From: Unio delphinus
Lineage: Eukaryota > Mollusca > Bivalvia > Unionida > Unionidae
Assembly (NCBI GenBank): GCA_029339505.1
Contig: JAQISU010001239.1
Coordinates: forward strand, 10,237,001 to 10,301,000
Direction: 5' to 3'
Length of the DNA: 64,000 bases
This document shows, piece by piece, positions 50,902 through 63,433 of this stretch (positions are counted from its first letter, which is position 1; each line of letters starts with the position of its first letter). Below the pieces are notes generated by a model. It was not told the origin of the DNA. It made no database searches and saw only the letters and a program-made list of their open reading frames with translations. The position numbers and the translations under genes are program-made.

Positions 50902-53702
50902 GTACTTACATCCCGAACCGTCTCCACAGACGTTGGCAGCTTATAGACATCTGGTGTGATATTCGCGAACACAGTCTTGAAGTCGCTCATTTTGTTTTTA
51001 AGAACATGTTCAAGTGCTCTAGCCCATGTGTGGACTGGAATAGATACCCCATAGCAATTAGGATCTATTCTCAGAGTTTCCTTGTATGTTTTCTTTATTT
51101 CCCTTTGAGTAATGCATGATGAGTACACACGTGCGTCAAATATACGTTTCCTCCATTCTAAACGCACTAGATCATATGAAAATTTCGGGTCTTTGAATAC
51201 ATCAGGATCTTTAATGGGGTCTAGAAGATTGAACGGTATTGTGTTGGAATCATTAGTTTTGAATTTCATTGACGGAATGCATAATAATATGCAGCTGTCC
51301 GAAACGTCATCAATGAAGCCATTAAACATTATTGGTTTCGATCTCAATCGAAGGGACAATTTTAGCATTTCACACCTTTTATCGTATGCCTTTTGTCTCT
51401 TGTGAACTATATTAATATGTGTGCACAACTCCGTCACCTCTCCTTTCTGGTAAGGACTGTCCTTTTCGTCGATCATGCTATGTACTAACCGATGGGTAAT
51501 CACGTCTAGATACCTCCTGATTGGAGACGTAAAGTGTGTGTAGGGATAAATATCAAGACTGAAATGTCGCCCATTTTCCGGTTTAGAAACCAGTCCTGAA
51601 CATATGTATTCTGCATTCTTTTGATGAGATATCCATCCATGGTAGGCAAGACATTGCATTGGATGCATTTCGTCTGTCCGCATGTATCTCTGAACGGTTG
51701 TCATCAGAGTGTCTATGTTACTGTCATCTTCAAAAGTTAAAACTCTCCATACCCAATCTTGAACCGTCAGCAACTTATTCGAACACGTCGAAACGCTTGT
51801 AAAGGAAGGTTTTTTATCTTCCGTGATTCTTTTTCCTTGGAGAGCCAAGACAGTGTCAACTATGTCGTTTTCCTTTTCAAGCCATCGTTTAATTTCTTCT
51901 CGATCTGGCTCTTGCTGTCGTCGAAGTGGCGTAAGATTACGAAATCTTTTAAGTAGTTGCTCAGAAATCGTTCTGTTTGTGAGGATCATAAATTCCTCAA
52001 CAAGGAAATGCGCTTCATTTATGTCCCTGTCATTTTCATCACTTTTCCTCCCCATATGAAAAGAATACATAGAGTCATGGAGTCTCCGTTTTCGAATTTT
52101 TCTGGCTAGCTGGAATAAGTGTTGAATTGCTCGTGCAATTTCACCGAAGTCAGACTTTCCAGATTCAATTATCTCTTGAACTTCATGGTATGTCATTTGT
52201 TTGCTTGAGCAGACAATCGTTTTTAGAACTGTTGGTTTTTCTATTAGGTTTGCCTCTTTACTAAACTTGAAAAACACTGAGAGACAAGGCCTCGTTTTTC
52301 CTGGAAGAAGACTGCATAGATTAATACTGAGTGGTTCCGGAAGCATGTGTCTTGTACTTCGTACTTCGATAGAAGCTGGTGGTCCTGCGTTGAGCCTCAG
52401 CGTCAATACGACTTCCTTTAGGAACATAAACTGAAACGTCTGCAATGTGAACTCCAACTTTGAAAATGTCATCGCTATGCTCAATACTCAATGCGTCGTC
52501 GAGATCACGTGATCCTGGGGGATCTATGGTAAACACTTTAGCTTCACTGACATGACTTCTGCCAGACCAAATGTCGCCTGGAGCCTCTGCAGTAGAATAC
52601 TTGTTAATAATCGTTTTTGTTTCTTCGATTGTCTCTGGTAGGTACGTAGTTTGCACATTATGCTGGATATCTAGTATCCGTAGGCTGGAGTCTATGTCAC
52701 CTTTTGACGTTAGAAGATCTATCACTGCACCGCGGGGATAAATGTCGTTTTGATTCCATGTGATGAAAACAACAATATATAGTGTACTTCTTCTTGAGTC
52801 TGCGGTAACATCTGTGATCTTGTCAAATTTCAACTCTTGTCGTTCTCTATCATAGCGGTATTTCTCCACCGTAAACTGTTTTTTATCGCCGTATCTTCTT
52901 TTTAGTTCAATTTTGGGTACAGTCTTGCACAGTGGAATTGCAAGATGATTTTCGTTGGGGTCGAGGGCACACAAAAACAATGGATGATCAACGTTTTCAT
53001 TTCGGCATCTTTTCAAAGTTCCCCAAACTTTGCCATATCTTCTTGTCTCTGAAGCTGATTGACCCTTTTCATCAATAAGTTCTACTAAGACTTCGTCATC
53101 GCTTCGGGCCTGTCCTGCTTTAGCTCTTCCTGATATTGTGATAGTTTTGATAGGATCCGTTGTATCCAGTGGAGTACAATGGGCTAGGTGTGCTGACTGG
53201 ATCTTAATCTTGCATTTCTTACATTTCTTTCCGAGTGAACTGGCTTTGTTTTCCAATTCGAATCCATGAAGGTCCCTCTCGTAGAAGTTTCGACATCGTT
53301 TCTTTTTCCCAAATTTATGAACAAACTTAGGGCTTAGCTGGAGTCCTGAGCGTAGCAGGTCTAGCAAATCAGTATCATTTACTGTATTACTCTCTTTAGT
53401 ACCATGAATGCTTATGTCATAAAAATTTTCTTCTATCCGAGGTCTTTCTTGTATTTCTTCGAATGAAACGTCTGATACAGTTCCGTCTTCGTCGGAATCT
53501 GACCATTCCTCCGGCTTTTGAGTCATTGCATATGAATACGTGTTGTCTGTTTTTTCGACAAGCACATGCACTGCAGCTTGATTAATATTAGCTTCTTTAG
53601 ACCGTTCGGATATAATGTTTGAGATGTCCACATTTGTCGAGAAACCTCCAATAAGATGGCCACCAGCAGACATAAAATCTTGGATCTTTGCTTTACGTTT
53701 CG
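50902..53702 (-). CDS. HELZ2-like RNB exon, 5' portion (upstream of the inserted element)
   Basis: This large exon encodes an acidic linker (SDSDEDG), a possible CxxC zinc site (KKCKKCKI), cold-shock-like sequence and the RNB catalytic domain. The RNB signature DPPGSRDLDDALSIE carries the acidic residues that bind catalytic metals in RNase II. Further on, YTHFTSPIRRYLDVITHRL is the conserved RNB C-terminal block. The frame is continuous from 53702 to about 52369, then jumps +1 at a 7-bp duplication and is open again from about 52354 to the element. Just before the insertion lies a perfect donor-like GTAAGT (50904-50909). The family role is 3'-5' RNA degradation; activity of this copy is doubtful because the frameshift falls right after the active-site motif. 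Confidence 0.9.
52355..52368 (-). other. 7-bp tandem duplication causing a +1 frameshift in the RNB domain
   Basis: The minus-strand unit CGAAGTA occurs twice head to tail. With both copies the frame after ...RRTTSFYRST runs to a stop at 52321. With a single copy it continues as ...SFYRSTRHMLPEPLSINLC, matching the conserved RNB continuation. The other frame is open from 52484 onward, so both frames overlap for about 160 bp. Confidence 0.8.
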
Positions 53703-54757
53703 CTGTAAATGAAGTTAAACATAACACAAATAATGCAGTAGATATCAATAGTCTAACGTTCTCATATTTCTCTCTGATGAAAAGATTAAATTGTCGAAGA
53801 TACATATGAAACTATCTATGATACCACACCGATAGTAATGGCATTTACGAGTATAAATAACAACTCACATACAATCTCTATTGGGCCGAAACATTTGACC
53901 ATTAAGGACTGCACAGTGGCATTGCTGCGATGAAGTAACTAGCACAAAAGGTTATACATAAGCCTTGAGCATTTACAATGAGATATGAATGCTTTATAAA
54001 GATCGTTAGAAAAGTATATTAAGAAAAATGAACATATATAGTACAACATACTGAAATCAATACAAATTAGACCTCCAACTTGTATGGAAGAGTCAAGCTG
54101 ATAACTAAGGTGTATGCGTTAGTTTACTCACTGACAAAAGTATATGGTTTATTCGTCTGTTTTATTATATATTTTTGTAATCGTTATACCTTGAAACATC
54201 ATCTGGCAATTATTTATTTTTCTAAAATGCATCTTTTATGTTTTTAGCAAATTATAGCTCTCCTAATTTAGACAGAGTTTTCACATCTTAAATACGTATT
54301 ACTTAAATGATGATAGAGTCGCTTCATCCGGGAGAGAGTGAGCTGAAAATGTCAACAAAATGTTATGAAACTTAACCATATTTACGGGTAAATATCTATT
54401 CCTGTGCTGGATTCGTCAGCTGATTAGAGTTTACAGGTTGAAAACATTGCGCGATTTGTTTCATATGTGAACACGCTCATCGAGGAGGACATACAAACAA
54501 GATCAGACATTTGAAAAGATCCAAAGAATACGAGTCTGCGCATTTCGCATGGTCATGCGTTATACACGGAAAGATATGGAAGTACTGATATAGAGAATTA
54601 AAATTATTCATGAATGCGTAATAGGACATGCTTTAATGTAAAATGAGTATTATATTTCCATTTCATTTTGCAAAGAAACACTGAGAAATTGTAATAATAA
54701 TTTAAAGTAATTGTTGGCATTTGGAGAAATTATTATTTATTATTAAACAATACTTAC

Positions 54758-54815
54758 GTCGGTTTCGTTTCGTACTTTTTCTGTGGGGTGCAGTGAGTCT
54801 GATTCGATCCATTTC
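54758..54815 (-). CDS. short basic HELZ2-like exon preceding the RNB exon
   Basis: 58 bp, acceptor TATATTCCAG at the edge of a (TA)n tract, donor CGAC|GTAAGT, phase 0 to 1. It encodes EMDRIRLTAPHRKSTKRNR and continues across the intron as PKRKAKIQDF, a lysine/arginine-rich stretch that could act as a nuclear or RNA-binding signal (inference). Its internal ATG could be an alternative start. Confidence 0.65.
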
Positions 54816-54821
54816 CTGGAA

Positions 54822-54900
54822 TATATATATATATATATATATATATGATAGATAGATAGATAGATAGATAGATATATGATATATATGCCCTTTACCTTCA

Positions 54901-54950
<50 letters not shown>

Positions 54951-54959
54951 AATTATTTA

Positions 54960-54992
<33 letters not shown>
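54822..54992. repeat. (TA)n/(GATA)n compound microsatellite adjoining a splice acceptor
   Basis: Three TA blocks with a GATA block between; the first block leads straight into the acceptor of exon 54758-54815. Confidence 0.97.
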
Positions 54993-54996
<4 letters not shown>

Positions 54997-56395
54997 TTTC
55001 ATACCCAAGCTGCGTAAGATACGGTAACAGCCTAATCAAGCTGTATTACCGTTGAATAAGACAACCTGGTTAAGGAAATACCATTCAAGACTTTAGACAA
55101 TTTTCTAAATGTATGAAACGTATTTCAGGAATCAGACATTTATAGTTCCGGAAATCATGTCCATGTGTTTGTCTATATAGTATGATTACCGTGGTATTAA
55201 AATGTCTACATTGTTTAAGAATTGGTCTATAAACAATGGCAGTAACTGGAACATTTCTCTGCAAACGCTATAAATCAATACATAAATATGCAAAAACATC
55301 AGAGCCTTCTTTTCTAGCAGAATATGTGAAACATAAAACGTCATGTGTTTTTATAACTTTAAAATTGTTATTTTATATAGCCATCAAGAATATTCCTTTC
55401 AAAATAAACAACTAGAATCAACTTATTGAGGTATTATTGCCCGTACTTAAATTGTATGCGTAAACTAGCTCACTAGCATATTTACTGGCCTCCTTGTATC
55501 CGATATCGTATAACTTTTCACATTACTGTCTTTGTGTCAATTAACAACGGCGAGTAATTTACTTTTTTGATGGCTTTATCAGTACCAGCGTAATATCATG
55601 CACCGGTTCAAGTAGTTTCTAGGATCCAGTAAATAGAGTCGATATTTGCAAAAGGTCATAATAATAGGTGAAGCAATCAAACTGTATTTCGATTCAGAAG
55701 TTCTTTACACCTGTTTCTAAATGTCGAATAGGACGGCAGTATTGTATGCACTTCGTATTTGAACAAATGGCAACTACATATTAGTTCTGTGTAATGATGA
55801 TGTATCACGGAGGAAGTTCAACACAATTATATTAGACAATAGGTGGAAATCTTACTATAATGAACTCGCACATCTGCTATCTAATACCGCTCTCCCCAAG
55901 GTCATGATTTGATTCCAGAAATATGATAATCCCAGCCACATACACATATTAAACGCTACCAGCATCCTGAAGGAGATGTTACAGGGGTCATTTATTTAAT
56001 AACAATTTCAGAAATATGAACCACATTACGGACGTTTCTTGACAAGTCCTGGAATCGAACCCAGTCTAGAAGCATTTGTTAGCAAAAGAAAAGAACCAAA
56101 TGCATACGGTCTGTATATCAGTAGAAGAACTAATGCTAACGGTTGGTTGCATGGACTCAACGCGCGTCAGAAAAGTATAAAATATAATATGAAGACTTGC
56201 TTAACAAATACTCGAAACAAGAAGAATCCTTCACAGAAACGAATTGGATACAATTGATATATCCATTTCACTTTCAACAAGCTGGTTATTCGATGCGAAG
56301 ACATTCAGGTCCATTGCCATTTTATTACTTATACGAAAACTGAGAACATATTAATGCTGGCTAACTGTCATTGTAAGTAAAACAGAGGTTCATAC

Positions 56396-56466
56396 CAATA
56401 AATAGAATTGTTGAAAAGCATAGTCTGCTATAGTCTTCAGCTGTACTACACCAACAAGGTACGACA
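56396..56466 (-). CDS. short HELZ2-like exon
   Basis: 71 bp, acceptor ATAATTCAG, donor TTG|GTATGA, phase 1 to 0, exactly the phases needed between the flanking exons. It encodes SYLVGVVQLKTIADYAFQQF plus YLL. Chosen mainly on phase and an open frame, so moderate confidence. Confidence 0.45.
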
Positions 56467-57521
56467 CTGAATTATGATTTGCAACACTGGCAAACATTTT
56501 ATTAACCTGTACAGCACGGAAATCAAGTTGGCGACCAACCGTGGCGCTGAAAGTGGATTGAGATACGTTGTCGTAATATAGCAATCATTTAGCATGATAC
56601 ATGACAGTCTTTCCATTATAACACAATATCAAGGAGCAAAGTATTCACCCACAAATGACGCGCTCAAACAGGATATATGTGAACGATGAAATAGTCACGT
56701 GATTGGATCAACTCGCCCAAGTACAGTGGATGGGTCATTAGCAACGAGAATCAGCCTCAAGGAAATATGTTTACCAATGACTCAGCACGACAGGTGATTG
56801 GTTGTGGCGAAAGTGCTAGTATATACAACACGCCCTTGAATGAATTCAACTATCGTACAAGATAACCAAATGTCAATGACGGCAATATCAGTTCTGACAA
56901 TCAATCTGATTTATCAAAACTATTTAGCTTTTCTTTCTGGCCCAGAAGCTTCTAGTGCTAGAGATTTTTCTTGCAATTTGACATCTATTAAGAAGACGAG
57001 AAAGACTGACCTATGTTATTATGTTAACAATGAAATTTAGAAGCAGTGTGGTTTAAACATATTTAGCTGCGTTTTTGTGGCCTATTCACAATCCCATCTT
57101 GGATGCTACACTAACATATAAGTTTGATTTGTAAAATATTATCAAAAGGGAAATTTGGTGGGGTTGACTGGAAACATACAATTTGCCTATATAGTGGTCT
57201 CAGTGTTTAGATAGACCACAGGCATATGCATATCTGGTTTTAGGATCAATGATTTCGATTCAATTAAATATCCTGCCTTCACTATGTACCGGCGTAAGCG
57301 ACTGCCTATAAATACATGTTCATGATATAAGAAAAAAATATACAAAGCAGACAATATATAGGGTAATTCAACCCTCCGCAGACATCTGTATTGCTATTTT
57401 AAATTAATTCCACTCAATCAAATGCTCAGTAGTCTTTTTATATAAACGAACCTAGATTTCAGATTCATTCATGTGTACTTTAAAAATATTACTTTGGCTA
57501 TTTAGTGAAACGTTCCATTAC

Positions 57522-57572
57522 CTATTGTAGCAATTGGTCCAGATTCGCGAACATTTGAAAATCTGAGCCATT
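57522..57572 (-). CDS. short HELZ2-like exon
   Basis: 51 bp with acceptor ATTACCAG and donor ATAG|GTAATG, phase 1 to 1. It encodes EWLRFSNVRESGPIATI. The previous exon supplies the G of the first codon, which supports the assignment. Confidence 0.55.
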   Translation of the reverse strand, partial: NGSDFQMFANLDQLLQ

Positions 57573-57666
57573 CTGGTAATTGTCATTCAACCTGCCTATA
57601 GTAGTGAATTATCTCCACAGTTTGGGATCACTGAGACAATTATCACAGATACTACGTAGGTTATAC

Positions 57667-57913
57667 CCTGTTCTAAAATGCCGAAGAGTTCGTCCATAGA
57701 ATCAGCTCCATACGCTAGCCGAGTCTCATTGACAAAACAGTTTTGTACCTCCTGCGAGCGCATATTTTTGTACGAGAGAATTACTACCTGCTCATGTCTT
57801 AAGGCGTTGGTGTCAGCTATCCAGTCACGACAATCTTCAAATGTGTTATCGCTGATAGAAGCACTCTCAATCCGCTGGATCAGTTTCTTGATTCTTCTTT
57901 TGTCCAATTCCAA
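57667..57913 (-). CDS. HELZ2-like N-terminal exon
   Basis: Acceptor TTTTAG|TTGG, donor CAGG|GTATAA, phase 0 to 1, 247 bp. It follows the TPR-like exon without a phase break (...EFSK-LELDKRRIKKLIQRI...). The sequence is charged and helical, ending in DSMDELFGILEQ. No catalytic motif is visible. Confidence 0.65.
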
Positions 57914-58443
57914 CTAAAAGACAATGTTTATTATCAATATAATACATTGTTTCTTCATACTTGTATCAAACCAAATAATGCAATAATGTACTATTTCACT
58001 ATTCATACATCACTGTTAACTAATTTTACGTAATTGTTTATGCATTATTTCCTTCTGTCTGTATCTTTGAATTAGTTTTCTAAAGGTGTAATTATTAATG
58101 TATTTGATAGACGGTTTGGTTTAGATTACGGCTTAGGTTCAGTATTTAAAGAAATATACCCGACAAATAAATCACAGAAACTGTTATTTACGTTTAGTCC
58201 ATTTCCTGCCCATTGAACATCAAGAACCAGATAATAATTAGTCAAGTCAGTTTAAGTCTTGATGTAATATTGTACTGTATTCATCTGAATATTAGACTGT
58301 ATTTATCTGAGTTTTAAAAGATGTATTAAGAATTTTTAATCTTTATTGATATAGTGCACAAAACAAAGTTTGAAGGACTCAAGACAGAGTATTAGTTAAT
58401 TGACTGAACAGAATAAGGCCAATATTCAATCAACTGCATTCAT

Positions 58444-58667
58444 TTGTTAATCTGGAAAAATGTATTTGAGATTGTAATGCTGGTAATAGCAACTGTAACG
58501 CTTCTCACACAGAATGCACATGGTTTTTATTTTGAATCTCAGCATTATTTCGTGCGATCTTCTTTCATCCAGACATCTATTGCCAAGATCATCTTAAAGT
58601 ATGGTACCATACAGGAAATATGTGCAGGAAACAGAGTATCATACACATATAGCATGCTATTCATGCA
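58444..58667 (+). CDS. possible signal-peptide exon, plus strand, nested in an intron
   Basis: An open frame from the upstream ATG has a hydrophobic stretch (VMLVIATVTLLTQNAHG) resembling a signal peptide, then about 40 polar residues, and a good donor ATGCAG|GTAATA. No second exon located and no family recognised; may be chance. Confidence 0.2.
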
Positions 58668-59486
58668 GGTAATATCAAAAAGGTCAAGGTCATACACGGA
58701 TAATAGGGTTCATCGGTTTGCTATAAACAACTTTTAGTGAAACTTCGAGGGCATAAGTAAAATATATGATAATGAGTATATGCAAATTCTGTATGTTTAT
58801 CTTCTAATGTGGGGTGCACGTAACGTCCGAGTTTTCAATAACCATTTTGTGATGTATGGGCTTAGTTTTCTTGTATCGTGTCAGACTTCACAAGGTTCAT
58901 CCACTATGGCACGTTAATTGTACCTGAACGAATATCGTGCAGATAGCAGTCTTTGGATATTGATTAGAACAAGGAATCCTTTATCTAAAATACACTATGT
59001 TGCAATTGCATGCAAATTTTGTAATTTAATTGATTGAATATAGTTTGAGTAACACATGTTGGATTCTTCTCTGATCTCTTGTTGGGCCCCTCTTTATCTA
59101 CTAGGTTGCTCTGCCAGGCTTGATGTCATTGCAGCCAGTATATGTTAATAAGTTAGTAACTAAATTTAGATATGCTGTCATGCTGAACCAGTCGGATGAC
59201 CGAGTTGGAGCACGTTATTAAACATTATGTCAATTATTTGAGACAGTCATACAATAACTGGGATGCCGTTAAGATGTTTGCTTTTTAGTGTCGATGCAGC
59301 ACTAAAATTAAATAGCCACCCTCCTCCCCTCCATCCACTATGTCATTTATTTGGGGCATGTTCTTGCATAGCATGCTGTTCCAGTTTTGTTCTCGGGTGC
59401 ATTGCCCAGGTTCCAGCATTTACAGTTTTGCTATCGAACCCAACTTTGTCTGTACTTTAATATGTTCAATTAATAAGCCATAACTA

Positions 59487-60010
59487 CTGTACGCACGCTT
59501 CCCATGGTCAATGTATGGAATATCGGCTTATGTTTGTTAGCATGGCACTCCTCGGGATCAGACTCATCAAGGTTCAGCTATCTGTGTTCCCATACACCTC
59601 GTATCAGCCCTTGCAGCTCCACCAACCGGTGTCGGACATTCTTCACAACCCTACGAATTCCCCATAGTCTCTCTTCCAGAGGTATTCCTATGGAACAAGG
59701 GGCCATTGTCAAGTTTCATGCATTCACGATTTGACTTGGATCCCGATTCGTGTCCCAAATAGGAACTCACCTATTATGCCCATATATATTTCATACCCGC
59801 TTCCTACGGTACATGTATGGAGTATCGGCTGATGTTTGTTGCCATGGCATCCTCAGGATCAGACTCGTCGTGTTTCGGTTATCAGGGTCCCTATATACCT
59901 CGTATCAGCCTCTTGCAGCTTCATATACAGGTGTCAGACACACTTCACAACCCTACAAATTCCCACGAGTCTCTCTTCTTGAGGCATTGCTATGCAACAC
60001 AAATAATTCA
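59487..60010. repeat. diverged tandem duplication, period about 306 bp
   Basis: 59487-59705 and 59793-60010 share in order CTTCC-A-GGT-ATGTATGGA, TATCGGCT-ATGTTTGTT, GGATCAGACTC, ACCTCGTATCAGCC, TTCACAACCCTAC and TCTCTCTTC. Clearly older than the duplication in the element. Intronic; no gene recognised. Confidence 0.75.
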
Positions 60011-60200
60011 GAGCTGGGCTGGTACAGTGTGCTGTGACAGGACGTGTCAATTATGCCAAACATATTTGGCATAATGTTGGTTATTGAACTTACCTATGTA
60101 TTGTTTGTAAAGGATACATTTACCTATTAGCCTATTAGCCTGTCTCAAAGTATCAGCGATCAATATACACCTTTATTCCAGGCAGCTAGATCTTCTTGCA

Positions 60201-60418
<218 letters not shown>

Positions 60419-61015
60419 CTAGAGATAAAAAAATTGAGATGAAAATAAGTTTTGCTCTGATGAAATAAGGATTCCGGCACGTTTACGAAATAAGAAACAA
60501 GAATTGAAAGAATGAAAAAACAACGTGGAAATAAAAAAAATATTTATGGAAGGTTGCTACACGTCCTTAACTGTTATGTATATAGTCCACTCAATAAGAA
60601 CTCATGAAGCAAACTACTGCTAGGTATTCAGATTTCATCAAAGTAACTCTTACTGTTGGAAAAGTTTCTTTTAGAGAAACTAGGTGAATGAAAAACGACA
60701 TACATTTTGTTTCATTAGAGTAATAGCATGGCTTCCAGCTATACAAATCCAAAGTCTTTAAACTGCAAAATTATTAGTATTGAAGTGCAATAATAGGGTA
60801 TAAAGATTGTAATTCATTCTATAGTATGCTTATTAAATCATGTTGTAGAATAATGTTTCAAAACAAAAGAGTTGACATTTTTTTTGCTGATCACACTGGT
60901 ATAGAGTGAGCTGCAACGCCAAAACGGAGTACTTGCATAATCTTTCCGCTAAAATTCATTTTTGGACTTGCGATAAAGTGCAAACTAAAATAAGTCAATA
61001 TGGCATTGTACTTAC

Positions 61016-61041
61016 TCCTCTTGCAAAGGCGTTTCACTCCA
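61016..61041 (-). CDS. candidate 26-bp micro-exon of the HELZ2-like gene
   Basis: Bounded by TGACTTCAG and a perfect donor GGA|GTAAGT. Read with phase 2 in and phase 1 out it gives GVKRLCKR and joins the next exon as ...KR-I-INEKYDSM. The fit is attractive, but so short an exon could be chance, and the exon before it was not found. Confidence 0.3.
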
Positions 61042-62594
61042 CTGAAGTCATTCTATTTATAAAAAAAAACAAAAACACTTTTCATTGTTGGAGATAAAAA
61101 TATTTTGAAACGCAAAAACAAACAGCTAGGAATACAATGTGAATTGATTTAAATATCGATATTCTGCTGATGGACCATGTAATCAATATTTGTGTGTATA
61201 TCCATTGATACCGAGAGAAGCATCATACCGTGCAAACAAACGTTGAGGAATCTAAATAACACGCAACTGCACTATTCAATTTGATTCGCTCAATGATTTA
61301 CATCGTTGTTTGTCGTTGACTGCAACACGTTGTACTCAAGATTCGGCTTTCGGAAACTTAAGCTGAATTTTGTATTGTTTTAAATTTGACAGTAGCAATC
61401 GTCTTCATTAATGTTTGGCTAAACATATTTCCTATATTTACTTAGTAATTTATCTACCCCACAAGTGACAAAGGATGTAACTAGGACGGACTATGCTTTC
61501 TTCAAATCTCATTCTGGTCTTTCAGCACTTATGAAAGTTTGAGGTTGGAGTGTCGTAACAAATTAGAGAAAAAGATTAACACCTCCAGGATTTAATTCGG
61601 ACTTATATTTTGACCTAATGCTAGATTATGGAGGATCAGATGCATTCCTGAAATAATCACAAAAACATTGACACAGGAAATAGTACCAACACGTGTCAGC
61701 ACATGCATTTTCGGATGCGAGGAGACTCATTATAAAATACCTCCGCAACAATTGGCACTCTTAACTTTAGACATCATTCTCTCTTACTCGTTCTCTCGTA
61801 TCGCATTATATAACCAAATATAGTCCCCCCATTGTCCTCTGAATGAACCTCTGCATTTTGTATGTCACAGCCTGTTACTAAAAATATTTTGGCCTGTGAG
61901 ACAAGTATAAGGATATTGTCACCGAAGGCGGGTCAGTTTTCAATTTTACCTACAATAACTTTTTTACACCGACTGCACCGATAATTACTGCTTTTAATTG
62001 TCCAGCTCTTGACAAATTCTATGGAGATTGTGTACGTGCCGAAAATCATCCGTTTTGACTAACGTGAGATCTTCCAGTGGAGTAACCGCACAAATCGCTA
62101 CAATTCAAGCACACACAATACAACAATGAAGACGCACATGAGAACGAAACGGACATATGACGCTTGGTCCCTACCTAAAGGTAAGAGTTTGTAGTAACTC
62201 ACTCTTCAAATTAACACGTACGCAGCATGACAAAGACCAAATATTGAACGCAGATATCATTTTCCGGTGATTTGTTTGGCCAAGTATTTTGAGTTCCAAG
62301 CAAACGAGAAACAAGTAAGTGTAGACATCGTAATTACGTCTAGGCAAACGAAAGTTGCTTAGACTATCCCCACATAACGTAGGAAACTTAAGACTGCTTT
62401 CGTAAACAGGCTATTAACCAGTGCAAAGTAACGGATTTATTGTTAAAGCTGTACATAATTTCTAAATTCTACAGACGGTGCATCTTAAATTATACTTTTG
62501 TGCAGTTTTATATTTTAATTTTTACAACAAATTCTTTCTTCAAAATATTTAATATTGTGATTATTCGAGAGGATTCTATTGTCATGCCAGACGA

Positions 62595-62720
62595 ACGTGG
62601 ATATGTGAGAAAGCAACTCGCGGGTCAATGGTTTTTCCCGGTATTTTCGCGTATTCGTCTTTATCAAGGTATAATGACTGCCATATATAGTGTATCATGT
62701 ACTGAAAGATGGTGTTAAAT
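62595..62720 (+). mobile_element. diverged SINE family B tail
   Basis: GGATATGTGAGAAAGCAACT, GGGTCAATGGTTTTTCCCGG, TGCCATATATAGTG and GGTGTTAAA line up in order with family B. Weak, partial, intronic. Confidence 0.4.
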
Positions 62721-62835
62721 CTACAAGAACCACAACGTATGGATGGACGTTTGGACGAACAGGCATTCGTTAGCGTACAAATAATTTAATTTGTGTGTGC
62801 TATTATTATTTACACAAACGTGACTGAATTCCTAC

Positions 62836-63051
62836 CAGTTTTAACAATCCTCTTCCTTTTCTCAATGCGCAGCAAAGATATAGGTCCTGGCTAAAATTCA
62901 GTAATCCAGTATCTACTGCTTGTTTGAGGAAGAAAAACAGATCAGTCGCTATCTGAAACCATGCAGGCCAAAATGTTCCCTTTTCTCTCTTCTCTCTCTT
63001 TTCAAAGTCTGCGGATAATTCGCTAAGATCTTCCATTGTGTACATCAAATC
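62836..63051 (-). CDS. HELZ2-like N-terminal exon, helical
   Basis: 216 bp, 72 codons, phase 0 to 0; acceptor TTTTACAG, donor CTG|GTAGGA. It encodes DLMYTMEDLSELSADF, a charged KREKREK stretch, then an amphipathic segment with FFFLKQAVDTGLLNFSQ and a CC pair. It looks like alpha-helical repeat (TPR-like) sequence. The partner exon downstream was not found in phase. Confidence 0.6.
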
Positions 63052-63332
63052 CTGTAAAATTAAATTGGGACAACAACTCCACGTATGTTCGTTACAAATA
63101 GAATCAATATGATTCACCATCAGAAAAAAAAATGTTACATTTCAATCTCCTAAACACAAAATCCATATGTTAATGAATACATTGCGGTGAAAGCTTTTGC
63201 ATTAAGGTAAGTTATGATTGCTATTATATTTAATTGATTACTGAAAAATTTGAAAGATGATATTCTGTCAAAATGGCTTTAAAACAAATATCATGGTTAC
63301 TGTACTGTTCTCGGCTTCTAGTATAACATTAC

Positions 63333-63433
63333 CTCTCCATGATCACTGCTTGATTCGAACACACTAAACCACAATGGATCAGCTATTTGTCTGTGATTTA
63401 TTTGAGGATTCCATTCCACATTAAAGGGAATTC
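63333..63433 (-). CDS. HELZ2-like N-terminal exon (first seen)
   Basis: The acceptor TTTTAG precedes GAATTCCC and the donor is GAG|GTAATG. It reads GIPFNVEWNPQ..., then IADPLWFSVFESS..., and ends in HGE. The incoming phase needs one base from an upstream exon outside the window. It joins in phase 0 to the next exon, giving ...HGE-DLMYTMEDL.... I recognise no domain; assignment rests on phase continuity and position. Confidence 0.55.

Noticed and set aside
51112..52434. Plus-strand open frames opposite the RNB exon
   Set aside because: Shadows of the minus-strand coding frame.
52321..52484. Programmed +1 frameshift in the RNB domain
   Set aside because: A 7-bp tandem duplication fully explains the shift. 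No slippery site or conserved stop context is needed.
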